Shown here: piece after piece, positions 17,846 through 25,971 of the stretch
How the letters are laid out: every line of letters starts with the position of its first letter
Position numbering within the stretch: the stretch's first letter is position 1
Assembly (NCBI GenBank): GCA_025980665.1
Contig: JAICXC010000040.1
Location: 1 to 39,693, forward strand
Origin: Bryobacteraceae bacterium
GTDB lineage: Bacteria; Acidobacteriota; Terriglobia; Bryobacterales; Bryobacteraceae
Length of the DNA: 39,693 nt
Reading direction: 5' to 3'
Translations under genes and position numbers: made by a program
Notes under the pieces: generated by a model
The model's database searches: none
What the model was told of the DNA's origin: nothing
What the model saw: the letters and a program-made list of their open reading frames with translations, nothing else

Positions 17846-18966
17846 CGCCGACCCAGATTCGCTGCATTCCGTTCTTCGATTATCCACACTTATTCTTATC
17901 CGAGGAACGAGAGTTGAGCGCGATCTTTCGCGACGTGGGACTCCGCGGCGCTTTCATTCTGCAGGAGGATTTGATCCGGTTCGAACGGAATCTGGCAGCC
18001 TACCTCGGAATGAAATATGCGCTGGGAGTGGGCAATGCCACCGATGGCCTGCTGCTCGCATTGCTCGCGGCCGGTATCGGCCCGGGCGATGAAGCGATTT
18101 TTTGTTCCCACACGATGGTAGCCACAGCGGCGGCGATTCATTTTGCTGGAGCAATACCCGTGCCGGTCGAATGCGCAAAGGATCACCTGATTGATCCGGA
18201 CGCGGTGGAAAGGGCCATCACACCGCGGACTCGCGCGATCCTGCCCACGCAGTTGAACGGGCGCACGGCCGACATGCAGGCGCTCGAGCGCATCGCCAAG
18301 TACCATGATCTGATAATCATCGAGGATGCCGCGCAGGCGCTGGGCTCGCGATTTCAGGGCCGCGCCGCGGGAACTTTCGGAGCGGCCGGAGTGTTCAGCT
18401 TTTTTCCCGCCAAGACCTTGGGGTGCCTGGGAGATGGCGGAGCGGTCGTGACCAATAACGACGAGATCTACGAGAGCCTCGTCCAGCTTCGCGACCATGG
18501 CCGCGGCTCGGAGGGCGAGATTGTGAGCTGGGGATTTAATTCGCGTCTGGATACCTTGCAAGCAGCGATTCTGGATTTTCGTCTGGGGTCGTACGATACG
18601 ACGGTCGAGCGGCGGCGGGTGCTGGCCGATACTTACCACAATCGTCTGCGGGCAATTGGGCAAATCAAACGGCCGCCGGGCCCAGAGGACGATGCCGATC
18701 ACTTCGACGTTTTTCAAAATTACGAGATCGAGGCGGAGCGCCGCGACGAGTTGCGCGCCTTCTTGAAAGGGCACGACGTCGGCAGCACACTCCCGTGGGG
18801 CGGTAAAGCCGTTCACCAGTGGCCCCGGTTGGGATTTTCAACGCACCTGCCCTTTACCGAGCGCGTGTTCGAACGCGCCCTGCTCCTGCCTTTGAATCTT
18901 TCGCTGACCGAAGACGATGTCCATCACATCTGTAACATCATCCAAGATTTCTATCGGCTGCCCTGA
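17842..18966 (+). CDS. DegT/DnrJ/EryC1-type PLP-dependent sugar aminotransferase
   Basis: This 374-residue fold-type I enzyme has VGNATDGLLLALLAAGIG near residues 63-80, the PLP-contacting IIIEDAAQALGS (Asp162) and the Schiff-base lysine in FFPAKTLGCLGDGGAV (Lys191). It matches the DegT family that converts keto-sugar nucleotides to amino sugars with glutamate. The 4,6-dehydratase domain encoded at 20901-22775 would supply a 4-keto-6-deoxy substrate, so a 4-amino-4,6-dideoxy sugar is a reasonable product. The position-specific amination (C3 or C4) is not readable here. The start overlaps the methyltransferase stop (ATGA). Confidence 0.9.
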   Translation: MTPTQIRCIPFFDYPHLFLSEERELSAIFRDVGLRGAFILQEDLIRFERNLAAYLGMKYALGVGNATDGLLLALLAAGIGPGDEAIFCSHTMVATAAAIHFAGAIPVPVECAKDHLIDPDAVERAITPRTRAILPTQLNGRTADMQALERIAKYHDLIIIEDAAQALGSRFQGRAAGTFGAAGVFSFFPAKTLGCLGDGGAVVTNNDEIYESLVQLRDHGRGSEGEIVSWGFNSRLDTLQAAILDFRLGSYDTTVERRRVLADTYHNRLRAIGQIKRPPGPEDDADHFDVFQNYEIEAERRDELRAFLKGHDVGSTLPWGGKAVHQWPRLGFSTHLPFTERVFERALLLPLNLSLTEDDVHHICNIIQDFYRLP

Positions 18967-18973
18967 GATCTGG

Positions 18974-19903
18974 TTGCTAGGCCGCTGGAAGACCATGCTG
19001 CGTATCCGCCGGGCCGAGGAAGCCATCGGGGAGATGTGCGAGACCGGGGAGGTTCGCTGCCCCTGTCATCTATCGATCGGGCAGGAGGCGGTGGCGGCTG
19101 GAGTCAGCGCGGCGTTACTTCCCGGAGATACGGTCTGGGGCGCGCACCGCTCGCATGGGCATTATCTGGCGCAGGGCGGATCGCTCGAAAGTTTGTTCGC
19201 CGAAGTGCTGGGGAAAACGACAGGCTGCTCCGGCGGGCGCGGCGGGTCGATGCACCTGAGGGCCCCGGAGCAAGGGCTCCCGGGCACCGTGCCGATTGTG
19301 GCGGGGACCATTCCGTTGGCCGCGGGTGCGGCCCTGGCATATAAACTGCGTGGCGAAAAGCGCGTTGCCGTGGCTTTTTTTGGCGATGGCGCACTCGAGG
19401 AAGGCAGTGTTCACGAAACGTTGAATCTAGCGGCGCTGTATAAGCTCCCCATGATTTTCGTTTGTGAGAACAATTTGTACTCGAGCCATCTGCATTGGAC
19501 GGAGCGTCGAGTGGCGGACAACCTGGATCAAGCAGGCGCGTTTCATTCGGTTCCCGGCGCGCGCGTGGATGGCAACGCAGTCGAGGACGTTTTTGAGGCC
19601 GCCCGGCAAGCCGTTGGCCGTGCAAGATCGGGCGCCGGACCGTCGTTTCTGGAATGCCGCACATTTCGCTGGCGCGGACACGTAGGAGCGAGTTCGGACC
19701 AAGACGTCGGGGTACATCGGCGTGGCGAACTCGCTGAATGGCTGGAATACGACCCAATCCAGCGAGCCGCGGAGAAATTGAACATGGATCTGGCGACCCA
19801 TTGCGCCGATGTCGACCAGGAAATTGATCGCGCATTGACCAACGCGCGCAGCGCATCTACACCAGACGCGGGGCGCATAGGGGAACATGTATGCGCGAGC
19901 TGA
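18974..19903 (+). CDS. Thiamine-diphosphate-dependent 2-oxoacid dehydrogenase E1, alpha subunit
   Basis: The family alignment begins at LLGRWKTMLRIRRAEEAIG, so I placed the start at TTG 18974; ATG 18917 (50-bp overlap with the aminotransferase gene) and ATG 18995 are alternatives, and none has a strong ribosome site. The ThDP motif is clear: FFGDGALEEGSVHETLNLAA through VCENN, near residues 136-166. HLSIGQEAVAAG and GGRGGSMHL are also typical. E1 alpha/beta normally decarboxylates a 2-oxoacid and passes the acyl group to a lipoylated E2, but no E2, E3 or lipoyl domain is encoded nearby. In this setting it may act in sugar modification. Confidence 0.88.
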   Translation: MLGRWKTMLRIRRAEEAIGEMCETGEVRCPCHLSIGQEAVAAGVSAALLPGDTVWGAHRSHGHYLAQGGSLESLFAEVLGKTTGCSGGRGGSMHLRAPEQGLPGTVPIVAGTIPLAAGAALAYKLRGEKRVAVAFFGDGALEEGSVHETLNLAALYKLPMIFVCENNLYSSHLHWTERRVADNLDQAGAFHSVPGARVDGNAVEDVFEAARQAVGRARSGAGPSFLECRTFRWRGHVGASSDQDVGVHRRGELAEWLEYDPIQRAAEKLNMDLATHCADVDQEIDRALTNARSASTPDAGRIGEHVCAS

Positions 19904-20886
19904 GCTACGTGCAAGCGATCCACGAGGCTCACCGCCAGGCAATGGCCGCCGACTGCCGCGTGTTTCTGATCGGGCAGGGATTGTGGAGTCCCTGGTACGC
20001 GGGAGGAAGCCTCGAGGATCTGGATCGCGAGTTCGGACGGGATCGTGTGCTCGACAGTCCGGTGTCGGAAAACGCGGTCACCGGTATGGCAGTGGGCGCA
20101 GCGCTGGCCGGGATGCGTCCCATCGTGTTCCATCCGCGCCTGGATTTTCTGCTGCTGGCGATGGATCCGCTCATCAATCAGGCGGCCAACTGGTCGTATT
20201 TATTCGCCGGGCAGTCTAGCGTCCCGCTGGTCATCCGGGCTGTAATCAATCGCGGCGGGGAGCAGGGCGCCCAGCACTCGCAGGCGCTTCACGCCATGTT
20301 CATGCACGTGCCTGGGCTCAAAACCGTGATGCCAGCGACTCCGGCCGATGCCAAAGGACTGCTGCTTGCGGCAATCGAAGACCCCAATCCGGTTCTATAT
20401 ATAGACGACCGCTGGCTTTATAACCAAACCGGTCCGGTCCCCGAAGAGATCTATCGAATCCCCATAGGCGAAGCCGCGGTCCGGCGTGCCGGCCGTGATG
20501 TGACGATCGTAGGGATTTCCTGGATGGCGGCGCAGGCGCTCGAAGCGGCGGACGTGCTGGCCAGTCAGGGGATCGATGCCGAAGTGATCGATCTGCGGAG
20601 TCTCAAACCCTGGGACCAAACCCGCGTGCTCGAAAGCGCTCGTAAGACCGGGCGCGTGATCGTCGCCGATCCGGGATGGCGAACCGCGGGGGCGGCAGCC
20701 GAGATCGCGGCGACGGTAGCGGCTGAAGCCTTTCACGATCTGCATGCGCCAGTGGAGCGAGTGACGCTGCCAGACACACCCGCACCAAGCAGCCACGCCG
20801 AGGAGCAAGCATATTATCCGCGACCATCGGCGATCGTCGAAGCCGCCTGGCGGGCGCTCGGACGCCGGGTAGGAGCCGCGGCTTGA
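19891..20886 (+). CDS. Thiamine-diphosphate-dependent 2-oxoacid dehydrogenase E1, beta subunit
   Basis: The 331-residue protein overlaps the alpha subunit gene by 13 bp and starts at ATG 19891 after a GGGG stretch. It contains the transketolase pyrimidine-binding region with the catalytic glutamate (LDSPVSENAVTGMAVGAALAG, Glu near residue 59), RGGEQGAQHSQALHAMFMHV, and a transketolase C-terminal domain (DVTIVGISWMAAQALEAADV; EVIDLRSLKPWD). Alpha and beta should form the usual heterotetramer. The pair is complete for decarboxylation and carbanion formation, but the acyl acceptor is unknown. Confidence 0.9.
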   Translation: MRELSYVQAIHEAHRQAMAADCRVFLIGQGLWSPWYAGGSLEDLDREFGRDRVLDSPVSENAVTGMAVGAALAGMRPIVFHPRLDFLLLAMDPLINQAANWSYLFAGQSSVPLVIRAVINRGGEQGAQHSQALHAMFMHVPGLKTVMPATPADAKGLLLAAIEDPNPVLYIDDRWLYNQTGPVPEEIYRIPIGEAAVRRAGRDVTIVGISWMAAQALEAADVLASQGIDAEVIDLRSLKPWDQTRVLESARKTGRVIVADPGWRTAGAAAEIAATVAAEAFHDLHAPVERVTLPDTPAPSSHAEEQAYYPRPSAIVEAAWRALGRRVGAAA

Positions 20887-20900
20887 AAGGGGGAGACGCG

Positions 20901-22775
20901 TTGAAAAGAACCTTCGATTGCGTCGCGGCCCTATGCGGATTAATCACGTTATGGCCGCTACTGATCGTGATCGCGCTAGCGGTGTGGCTCGAAGACCGGA
21001 GCTCGCCCTGGTTCTGGGGAGTGCGCGTGGGCCGCGGCGGCCAAACGTTCCGCATGCTCAAGTTCCGCACCATGATTCCGGACGCATGGAAGTCGGGAGT
21101 ATCGTCCACCGCTGCCGGCGACCGGAGAATCACGCGCGTGGGCCACGTTCTGCGCCGCGCCAAGCTGGATGAACTGCCGCAATTGTGGAACGTCTTGATG
21201 GGCGACATGAGTCTCGTCGGGCCGCGGCCGCAAGTGGAAACCGACGCAGCGCTGTACACCGGCGAAGAACAGCTCTTGTTCCAGGCGCGCCCCGGCGTTA
21301 CGGACTTGGCGTCGGTAGTGTTCGCCGATGAAGGCCAGATCCTGGCCGGCTTGGCGAACCCCGACCTTCACTACAACCAGAGCATCCGGCCGTGGAAAAG
21401 CCGGCTGGGTCTCCTGTATATAGAACGGCAAAGCCTCATAGGCGATCTCAGGATTCTTGGTCTGACGTTCTTGGCCGCTATTTCGCGCGAACACGCGCTG
21501 GGAGGGGTCGCACGCATCCTCGATTCCTGGGATGCCGATCCGCTGCTTCGCCGCATGGCTCTCCGGCAAGAACCGCTGCTAGCGTGGCCGCCGCCCGGGT
21601 CGCAGACGATTGTTTCGGAATATCCCGTTCAGGTCAACCCGGGCGTTCCGGTGAACCGGATCCACCAAGTCCGTCTGGAAGATTTGCTGGGGCGTCCCCA
21701 GGCATGCTGGGAACAAAGCGGCCTCGAAGAGCATCTGGCGGGCCGTGTCGTTCTGGTCACCGGGGCCGGTGGCTCCATCGGCAGCGAATTGTGCCGGCAG
21801 ATAGCCCGATACGGTCCCAAAGCTCTGATCGGATTCGATCAGGCGGAAACCGCGTTGTATCAAGTGGAGCAAGAGCTACGAGAGCGGTTTCCCGAGCTTG
21901 ATTTCATTCCCGCCGTAGGCAGCATCCAGAACCGGCGGCGCCTCGATGAGCTGTTTCAGGAGCAGCAACCACAGACGGTGTACCATGCGGCTGCTTATAA
22001 ACACGTGCCGCTGATGGAGGCGCACCTATTCGAAGCGGTCGAAAACAACATTCTGGGTACGCGCAATCTGGCGCGTGTAGCGTCCGAGTACGGCGCGGAT
22101 GAGTTTGTGCTGGTCAGTTCGGACAAGGCCGTGCGCCCGGTGGGCGTTATGGGCGCGACCAAGCGCGTCGCCGAGATGATCTGCCAGGCCGAGCAGGAGG
22201 GCCCCACGCGTTTCCTGGCCGTCCGCTTTGGCAACGTGATGGAATCGAGCGGGAGCGTCATTCCCAATTTCCGGCGTCAGATCGAGGCCGGGGGGCCCGT
22301 TACGGTGACACACCCCGATATGCAGCGCTATTTTATGACCATCCCGGAGGCCGCGGAATTGGTGCTGCAATCCGCTGTAATGGGCCAGGGCGGCGAAATT
22401 TTCGTGCTGGAGATGGGAGAACCGGTGCGCATCCTGGATTTGGCGCGTAGAATGATCGAGCTCAGTGGTTTGCGCCCGGATATCGATATTCCCATCGTGT
22501 TTTCGGGAACCAGGCCGGGGGAAAAACTGCACGAAGAGGTACGAGCACTTGAGGAACATACTTCGACCACGCCGCACGACCAAATCCGGGTCTTCTCCGG
22601 ACCTACTCCATCCCGCATGCTGTGGAGAACGCTCGACGAACTGGAACGAGCGGCGAGTGAACGAGATACGGTTCAAGCCATCGCTTGCCTCCAGTGGATG
22701 ATTCCCAGTTACACGCCGAGCGTAGTGGCGCTGCGAAGCGCGCGCGTGCGCATGAATCAGGCCGTAGGGGCGTAG
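20901..22775 (+). CDS. Fusion: monotopic phosphoglycosyl transferase (PglC-like) + soluble UDP-sugar 4,6-dehydratase (PglF/CapD-like)
   Basis: I chose TTG 20901, preceded by AAGGGGGAG, because KRTFD is where the transferase family begins; TTG 20883, overlapping the previous stop and following AGGAG, is a close alternative. Residues 1-200 are an initiating sugar-phosphate transferase: one hydrophobic re-entrant helix (10-30), FRMLKFRTM (50-58), the Asp90-Glu91 catalytic pair in RAKLDELPQLWNV, and SLVGPRPQ (104-111). Residues 250-620 are an extended SDR: RLEDLLGR linker (258-265), VTGAGGSIGSELCRQ (286-300), SSDKAVRP (406-413) and VMGATK (416-421), giving the Ser-Met-Lys triad of WbpM-type dehydratases. 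The four-helix N-terminus of WbpM/PglF is absent and replaced by the transferase. It would make a 4-keto-6-deoxy sugar and load a related sugar phosphate on undecaprenyl phosphate. Confidence 0.9.
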   Translation: MKRTFDCVAALCGLITLWPLLIVIALAVWLEDRSSPWFWGVRVGRGGQTFRMLKFRTMIPDAWKSGVSSTAAGDRRITRVGHVLRRAKLDELPQLWNVLMGDMSLVGPRPQVETDAALYTGEEQLLFQARPGVTDLASVVFADEGQILAGLANPDLHYNQSIRPWKSRLGLLYIERQSLIGDLRILGLTFLAAISREHALGGVARILDSWDADPLLRRMALRQEPLLAWPPPGSQTIVSEYPVQVNPGVPVNRIHQVRLEDLLGRPQACWEQSGLEEHLAGRVVLVTGAGGSIGSELCRQIARYGPKALIGFDQAETALYQVEQELRERFPELDFIPAVGSIQNRRRLDELFQEQQPQTVYHAAAYKHVPLMEAHLFEAVENNILGTRNLARVASEYGADEFVLVSSDKAVRPVGVMGATKRVAEMICQAEQEGPTRFLAVRFGNVMESSGSVIPNFRRQIEAGGPVTVTHPDMQRYFMTIPEAAELVLQSAVMGQGGEIFVLEMGEPVRILDLARRMIELSGLRPDIDIPIVFSGTRPGEKLHEEVRALEEHTSTTPHDQIRVFSGPTPSRMLWRTLDELERAASERDTVQAIACLQWMIPSYTPSVVALRSARVRMNQAVGA

Positions 22776-22786
22776 ATTAGTAAGTC

Positions 22787-22812
22787 TGGGTTTAACGGGT
22801 TGGGTTTAACGG
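22787..22812. repeat. Short tandem repeat (12-bp unit, period 14) between convergent genes
   Basis: TGGGTTTAACGG occurs at 22787-22798 and again at 22801-22812, separated by GT. The second copy contains the stop codon of the minus-strand gene (complement of TTA at 22806-22808). It probably arose by local duplication. No terminator hairpin was found between the two convergent genes. Confidence 0.6.
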
Positions 22813-23243
22813 ATCGCGAAGTTGTGGGCGGCGAAACCGGCGGTCACGATTGAGACCGACCAGTTGATTCTGGTGAAGACGCGCGCGGAACGGGGATACT
22901 TTCGAACGATTAAGTATTCGGCGCCCAGCAGCCCTGCGTTCGCGCCCAGCTTGATTCCCGCGCCCTTCGCGCCGAAACGGCCGTCGGAGGATGCGAGCAT
23001 CGGGTTCAACTCCCGCATCCCATACGAACTCGCCACGTCGAGGGCTTGGCTGGCGAACACCGGGACCAAGCTGAGTTTCCATCGGTTGAAGGAAGTCTGA
23101 TCGGCGGCGCGGCGGGTGGCGGCTTCGAGGGTTAGCGGCTGAATGACAGTGGTCTCGTCGGCGGCCGAAAGGGCTGAGATGGCCATTATCAGGGCAGTGG
23201 CAATCACGCCAATCTTCTTTATCAGATAATTCCGTTCCAGCAT
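22806..23243 (-). CDS. Small exported or membrane protein of unknown function
   Basis: Starting at the ATG complementary to 23241-23243, the 145-residue product begins with a basic N-terminus and a signal-like hydrophobic stretch (IGVIATALIMAISALSAAD). Two further moderately hydrophobic segments follow, with the motif SQALDVASSYGMRELNP between them; a D-x2-S-x5-ELNP pattern of this sort is reminiscent of small membrane families such as DUF5658, but I am not sure of membership. The start codons of this gene and of the divergent ligase-like gene are only 3 bp apart, leaving no space for promoters, so one of the starts may be wrong. It is convergent with the end of the polysaccharide operon. Confidence 0.6.
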   Translation of the reverse strand: MLERNYLIKKIGVIATALIMAISALSAADETTVIQPLTLEAATRRAADQTSFNRWKLSLVPVFASQALDVASSYGMRELNPMLASSDGRFGAKGAGIKLGANAGLLGAEYLIVRKYPRSARVFTRINWSVSIVTAGFAAHNFAIR

Positions 23244-23246
23244 GCA

Positions 23247-24443
23247 ATGAGCATAAGCGCCGCGGTTAGACCGATCAATCCGCGAAAGACTAGGACCATC
23301 GGCCAACCAACAGGTAGGACTTTCATCCTAGGATGTTTCCTAGCTCTCGCCACCACTGCAACGCTCGCCATCTGGAACCCCGATCCCTTCGTTGAATGGG
23401 CCTACGAAGGCATCATATTCTTGCTGGCAGGTTGGGTGGCGCTACGGAGCAACCTCCGCATTGGGCCGTCGCTGGCGGCTGCGGCTCTGCTGGCCGTCTG
23501 GGGATTTGGGCAGCTTGCGATGGGGGCAACCGTGTATCGTTACGCGACGTTAAACGCGTCGCTGCGTGTCACGGCCTTAGGGGCGACGGCGCTGGTCGCT
23601 TCCGTGGTCTTTGAGCGACCCCCCGCGCGCGCCCGATTGTTGCGATGGCTGGCATGGTTCGGGTTTTTGCTGAGCATCGCCAGTGTAGTAGCGTACTACA
23701 CGTCCCCGGGGAAAATCTTCTGGTTGTTTACGAGTCCCTATCCCGATGTCTGGGGTCCGTTTCTCAGCCGCAACAATTTCGCGCAGTTTTTAGAATTGGC
23801 GTTTCCGGTGAGCCTGTGGCTAGGGTGTCGGACGTATCGCGCACGGGGCGGAACTCTCTATATCGTGATGAGCGCGACGATGCTCGCTGCTGGCCTAGCC
23901 TCGGCATCGCGAGCCGGCGCGGTGTTGCTGATTCTCGAGGCAGTCCTGGTATTCGCGCTGGCGCGTCCCCCGGTATGGCGCCGCCTGATCCCTCTATTTG
24001 CGGCTGGTGTGATGGCTCTCGCCGCGCTGGCGGGCGGCGAGGTGCTGATCGGCCGGCTGCGAGATTCAGACCCGTTTCGCGACCGCCGTGAAATCTTCGC
24101 AGCCTCTCTGCAGATGATCGAAACCCGGCCGTGGAGCGGATACGGCCTGGGAAACTTCGCCACCGCATACCCGGAATTTGCCCGGTTCGATCCTGGCGCG
24201 GTGGTCGAACACGCACATAACGACTGGCTCGAATGGGCCACCGAGGGCGGCTGGCCTTATGCCGCGGCGTGGATGCTGCTGGCGGTGGCGACGCTACGTC
24301 CGGCGCTTCGCTCGATTTGGGGGATTGGGGTGCCGGCCCTCTTCATACATGCGCTGGTGGACTATCCGTTCGCGCGTTTAGGTGTGGCCGCCTGGCTGTT
24401 CATCTTAGCTGGAGCACTAGAGAGTAAAGGGAGACCGCAGTGA
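23247..24443 (+). CDS. O-antigen ligase/polymerase-like membrane protein (Wzy_C domain)
   Basis: This 398-residue polytopic protein has about 10-12 membrane segments and a large periplasmic loop with FRDRREIFAASLQMIE, RPWSGYGLGNFATAYPEF and EHAHNDWLEWATEGG, which are the characteristic O-antigen ligase (PF04932) signatures; SRNNFAQFLELAFPV and SASRAGAVLLILEA are also typical. It could ligate polymer to a lipid anchor or act as a second polymerase. ATG 23247 has no clear ribosome site but no other early start exists in frame. It is coupled to the next gene by a GTGA overlap. Confidence 0.85.
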   Translation: MSISAAVRPINPRKTRTIGQPTGRTFILGCFLALATTATLAIWNPDPFVEWAYEGIIFLLAGWVALRSNLRIGPSLAAAALLAVWGFGQLAMGATVYRYATLNASLRVTALGATALVASVVFERPPARARLLRWLAWFGFLLSIASVVAYYTSPGKIFWLFTSPYPDVWGPFLSRNNFAQFLELAFPVSLWLGCRTYRARGGTLYIVMSATMLAAGLASASRAGAVLLILEAVLVFALARPPVWRRLIPLFAAGVMALAALAGGEVLIGRLRDSDPFRDRREIFAASLQMIETRPWSGYGLGNFATAYPEFARFDPGAVVEHAHNDWLEWATEGGWPYAAAWMLLAVATLRPALRSIWGIGVPALFIHALVDYPFARLGVAAWLFILAGALESKGRPQ

Positions 24444-25348
24444 AACGATTCACACTACAGATTTTGGGCGCCTTAAATTTGGCGCTGGGAGCGGCGGTGG
24501 CCGCCCCTGCGGTGATTGGCACTGTAACCGCCAGCGGTTCTTTTCGCCTGAATGGCGATACTGTCATGGCTAACGGAACGCTTACCGAAGGCGCGATCAT
24601 CGAGAACGGGCTCGGCAGTTTGTCGGTGCGGCTTGCGGGAGGCGCTCGTTTATCTCTCAGCGCGGGTTCGCGCGGGAAGCTGTACAGCGACCGTATCCTG
24701 TTGAGTAAGGGCGAGGCTCTCCTACAGCGCGGATTCGGGTTTGACGTGGAAGTGCTGGGCTTGAGCATTCGCCCGGAGAGTGCAACGTCCACTGGCCGGA
24801 TCGACTTGCTGGGGACAAAGCAGGTACGTGTGGCGGCGCTCACGGGGTCCTTCCGCGTCGTCAATGCCCTCGGGGTGCTGGTGGCGAACGTCGCGGCGGG
24901 CTCGGCTCTGGCGTTCGAGCCGCAAACTCCCACTGTCGCCGCAGTAACGCACATCACCGGCACTCTGACTCAGCAGAGCGGACATTTTCTGCTGACAGAT
25001 CAGGTCACTCACGTCACGGTCGAAGTTACCGGTCAAGGCTTGCAAGCGCAAGTGGGCCAGATAGTACAGGTGATCGGCACGCTGAACACGAGTGCAACGC
25101 CGGTTGCGGGGGCATCCCAAGTGATCGCCGTGACTTCGGTCCAGACTATTGGCACTGCCGCGGGCGGAGCCGCCGCAGGAAGTACGGGCGGTGCCGCCGC
25201 CGCTGGAGCAGGAGGCGCATCCGCGGGCGCGGGTATCGGAATTGGAGTAACCACCATCGCCATCGTCGGTGGAGTGGCGGCCGCGGCAACGTTGGGCGGA
25301 CTTGCTGCCAGCGGGGCACTCCCCGGTCAGAGTTCGGAGAGTCGTTGA
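24440..25348 (+). CDS. Exported FecR-like protein with Gly/Ala-rich tail
   Basis: The start is GTG 24440, overlapping the previous stop and preceded by AAAGGGAG. The 302-residue product has an N-terminal signal peptide (QILGALNLALGAAVAAPA). Residues 25-150 are beta-rich with spacing as in FecR domains (MANGTLTEGAIIENGLGSLS, LAGGARLSLSAGSRGKLY). Residues 165-220 form a second beta-rich segment (THITGTLTQQSGHFLLTD, VGQIVQVIGTL) that may be OB-like. The C-terminus is a Gly/Ala/Ser repeat followed by a hydrophobic segment (GIGVTTIAIVGGVAAAATLG) that may anchor it. FecR-type domains often accompany export or surface structures. The function is not known. Confidence 0.65.
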   Translation: MKRFTLQILGALNLALGAAVAAPAVIGTVTASGSFRLNGDTVMANGTLTEGAIIENGLGSLSVRLAGGARLSLSAGSRGKLYSDRILLSKGEALLQRGFGFDVEVLGLSIRPESATSTGRIDLLGTKQVRVAALTGSFRVVNALGVLVANVAAGSALAFEPQTPTVAAVTHITGTLTQQSGHFLLTDQVTHVTVEVTGQGLQAQVGQIVQVIGTLNTSATPVAGASQVIAVTSVQTIGTAAGGAAAGSTGGAAAAGAGGASAGAGIGIGVTTIAIVGGVAAAATLGGLAASGALPGQSSESR

Positions 25349-25971
25349 TGTTCGTAATCCGTGCCCTGCTGCTGGTGTTTTTGGGATCGACTCTCATCCT
25401 TGCCATCCGGCTAGCGGTCGCCGAGGCAGATTTTCGCCTGGATCCAGGCTCTGCGCTGCGCTCGCCACTGTGGATTCCAGCAGCGCACTTGGCCCGCTTC
25501 GAGTCTTCCTTCTCGGAGTTGCGCGCCGCCGTAAGCCTGAATCCTCGGCTATCGTCAGCCTGGATGCAATTGGGATTGAACGCAGAAGCGAACGGGAATC
25601 TGCACGAAGCAGAAGAGGACTTGCTCGGTGCAGCACGCATCGACCATCTGTACCTTCCTGCCTGGACTCTCGCCAATTTTTACTTTCGGCGGGGCGACCC
25701 GGCGAAGTTCTGGCCCTGGGCGGAGCGGGCCGCCCGGCTCACCTTTGACGATTACCGTCCTTTGCTGCGGCTGGCCGACACTCTCGATACATCTCCACAA
25801 CGAGTCGCTACACATCTGGGAGGCAGTGCGCCTCTACTCCGCGCCTATCTGGATTTATTAATCGTCGCGGAGCGTCTCGACGCAGCGCAGCAAGTGGCAC
25901 GTCTGCTGGCCGACTACCACGACCCTGCGGATCGCGACCGGATGGCCGCGGTCGCCGAGCGTCTAAAGTGA
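25348..25971 (+). CDS. Membrane-anchored tetratricopeptide-repeat protein
   Basis: ATG 25348 follows GGAGAG at 6 nt and overlaps the previous stop by one base; a TTG one codon earlier is also possible. The 207-residue protein has one N-terminal membrane helix (IRALLLVFLGSTLILAIRLAV), then TPR-like helical pairs: FSELRAAVSLNPRLSSAWMQ, LHEAEEDLLGAARIDHLYL and later segments with RLDAAQQVARLLADYHD. TPR domains mediate protein contacts, so it may be a scaffold working with the neighbouring FecR-like and ligase-like proteins. The next gene overlaps its stop (GTGA). Confidence 0.7.
   Translation: MFVIRALLLVFLGSTLILAIRLAVAEADFRLDPGSALRSPLWIPAAHLARFESSFSELRAAVSLNPRLSSAWMQLGLNAEANGNLHEAEEDLLGAARIDHLYLPAWTLANFYFRRGDPAKFWPWAERAARLTFDDYRPLLRLADTLDTSPQRVATHLGGSAPLLRAYLDLLIVAERLDAAQQVARLLADYHDPADRDRMAAVAERLK

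Noticed and set aside
17896..18816. 306-codon minus-strand frame antisense to the aminotransferase
   Set aside because: It has no family features, while the plus-strand frame shows the full DegT active site.
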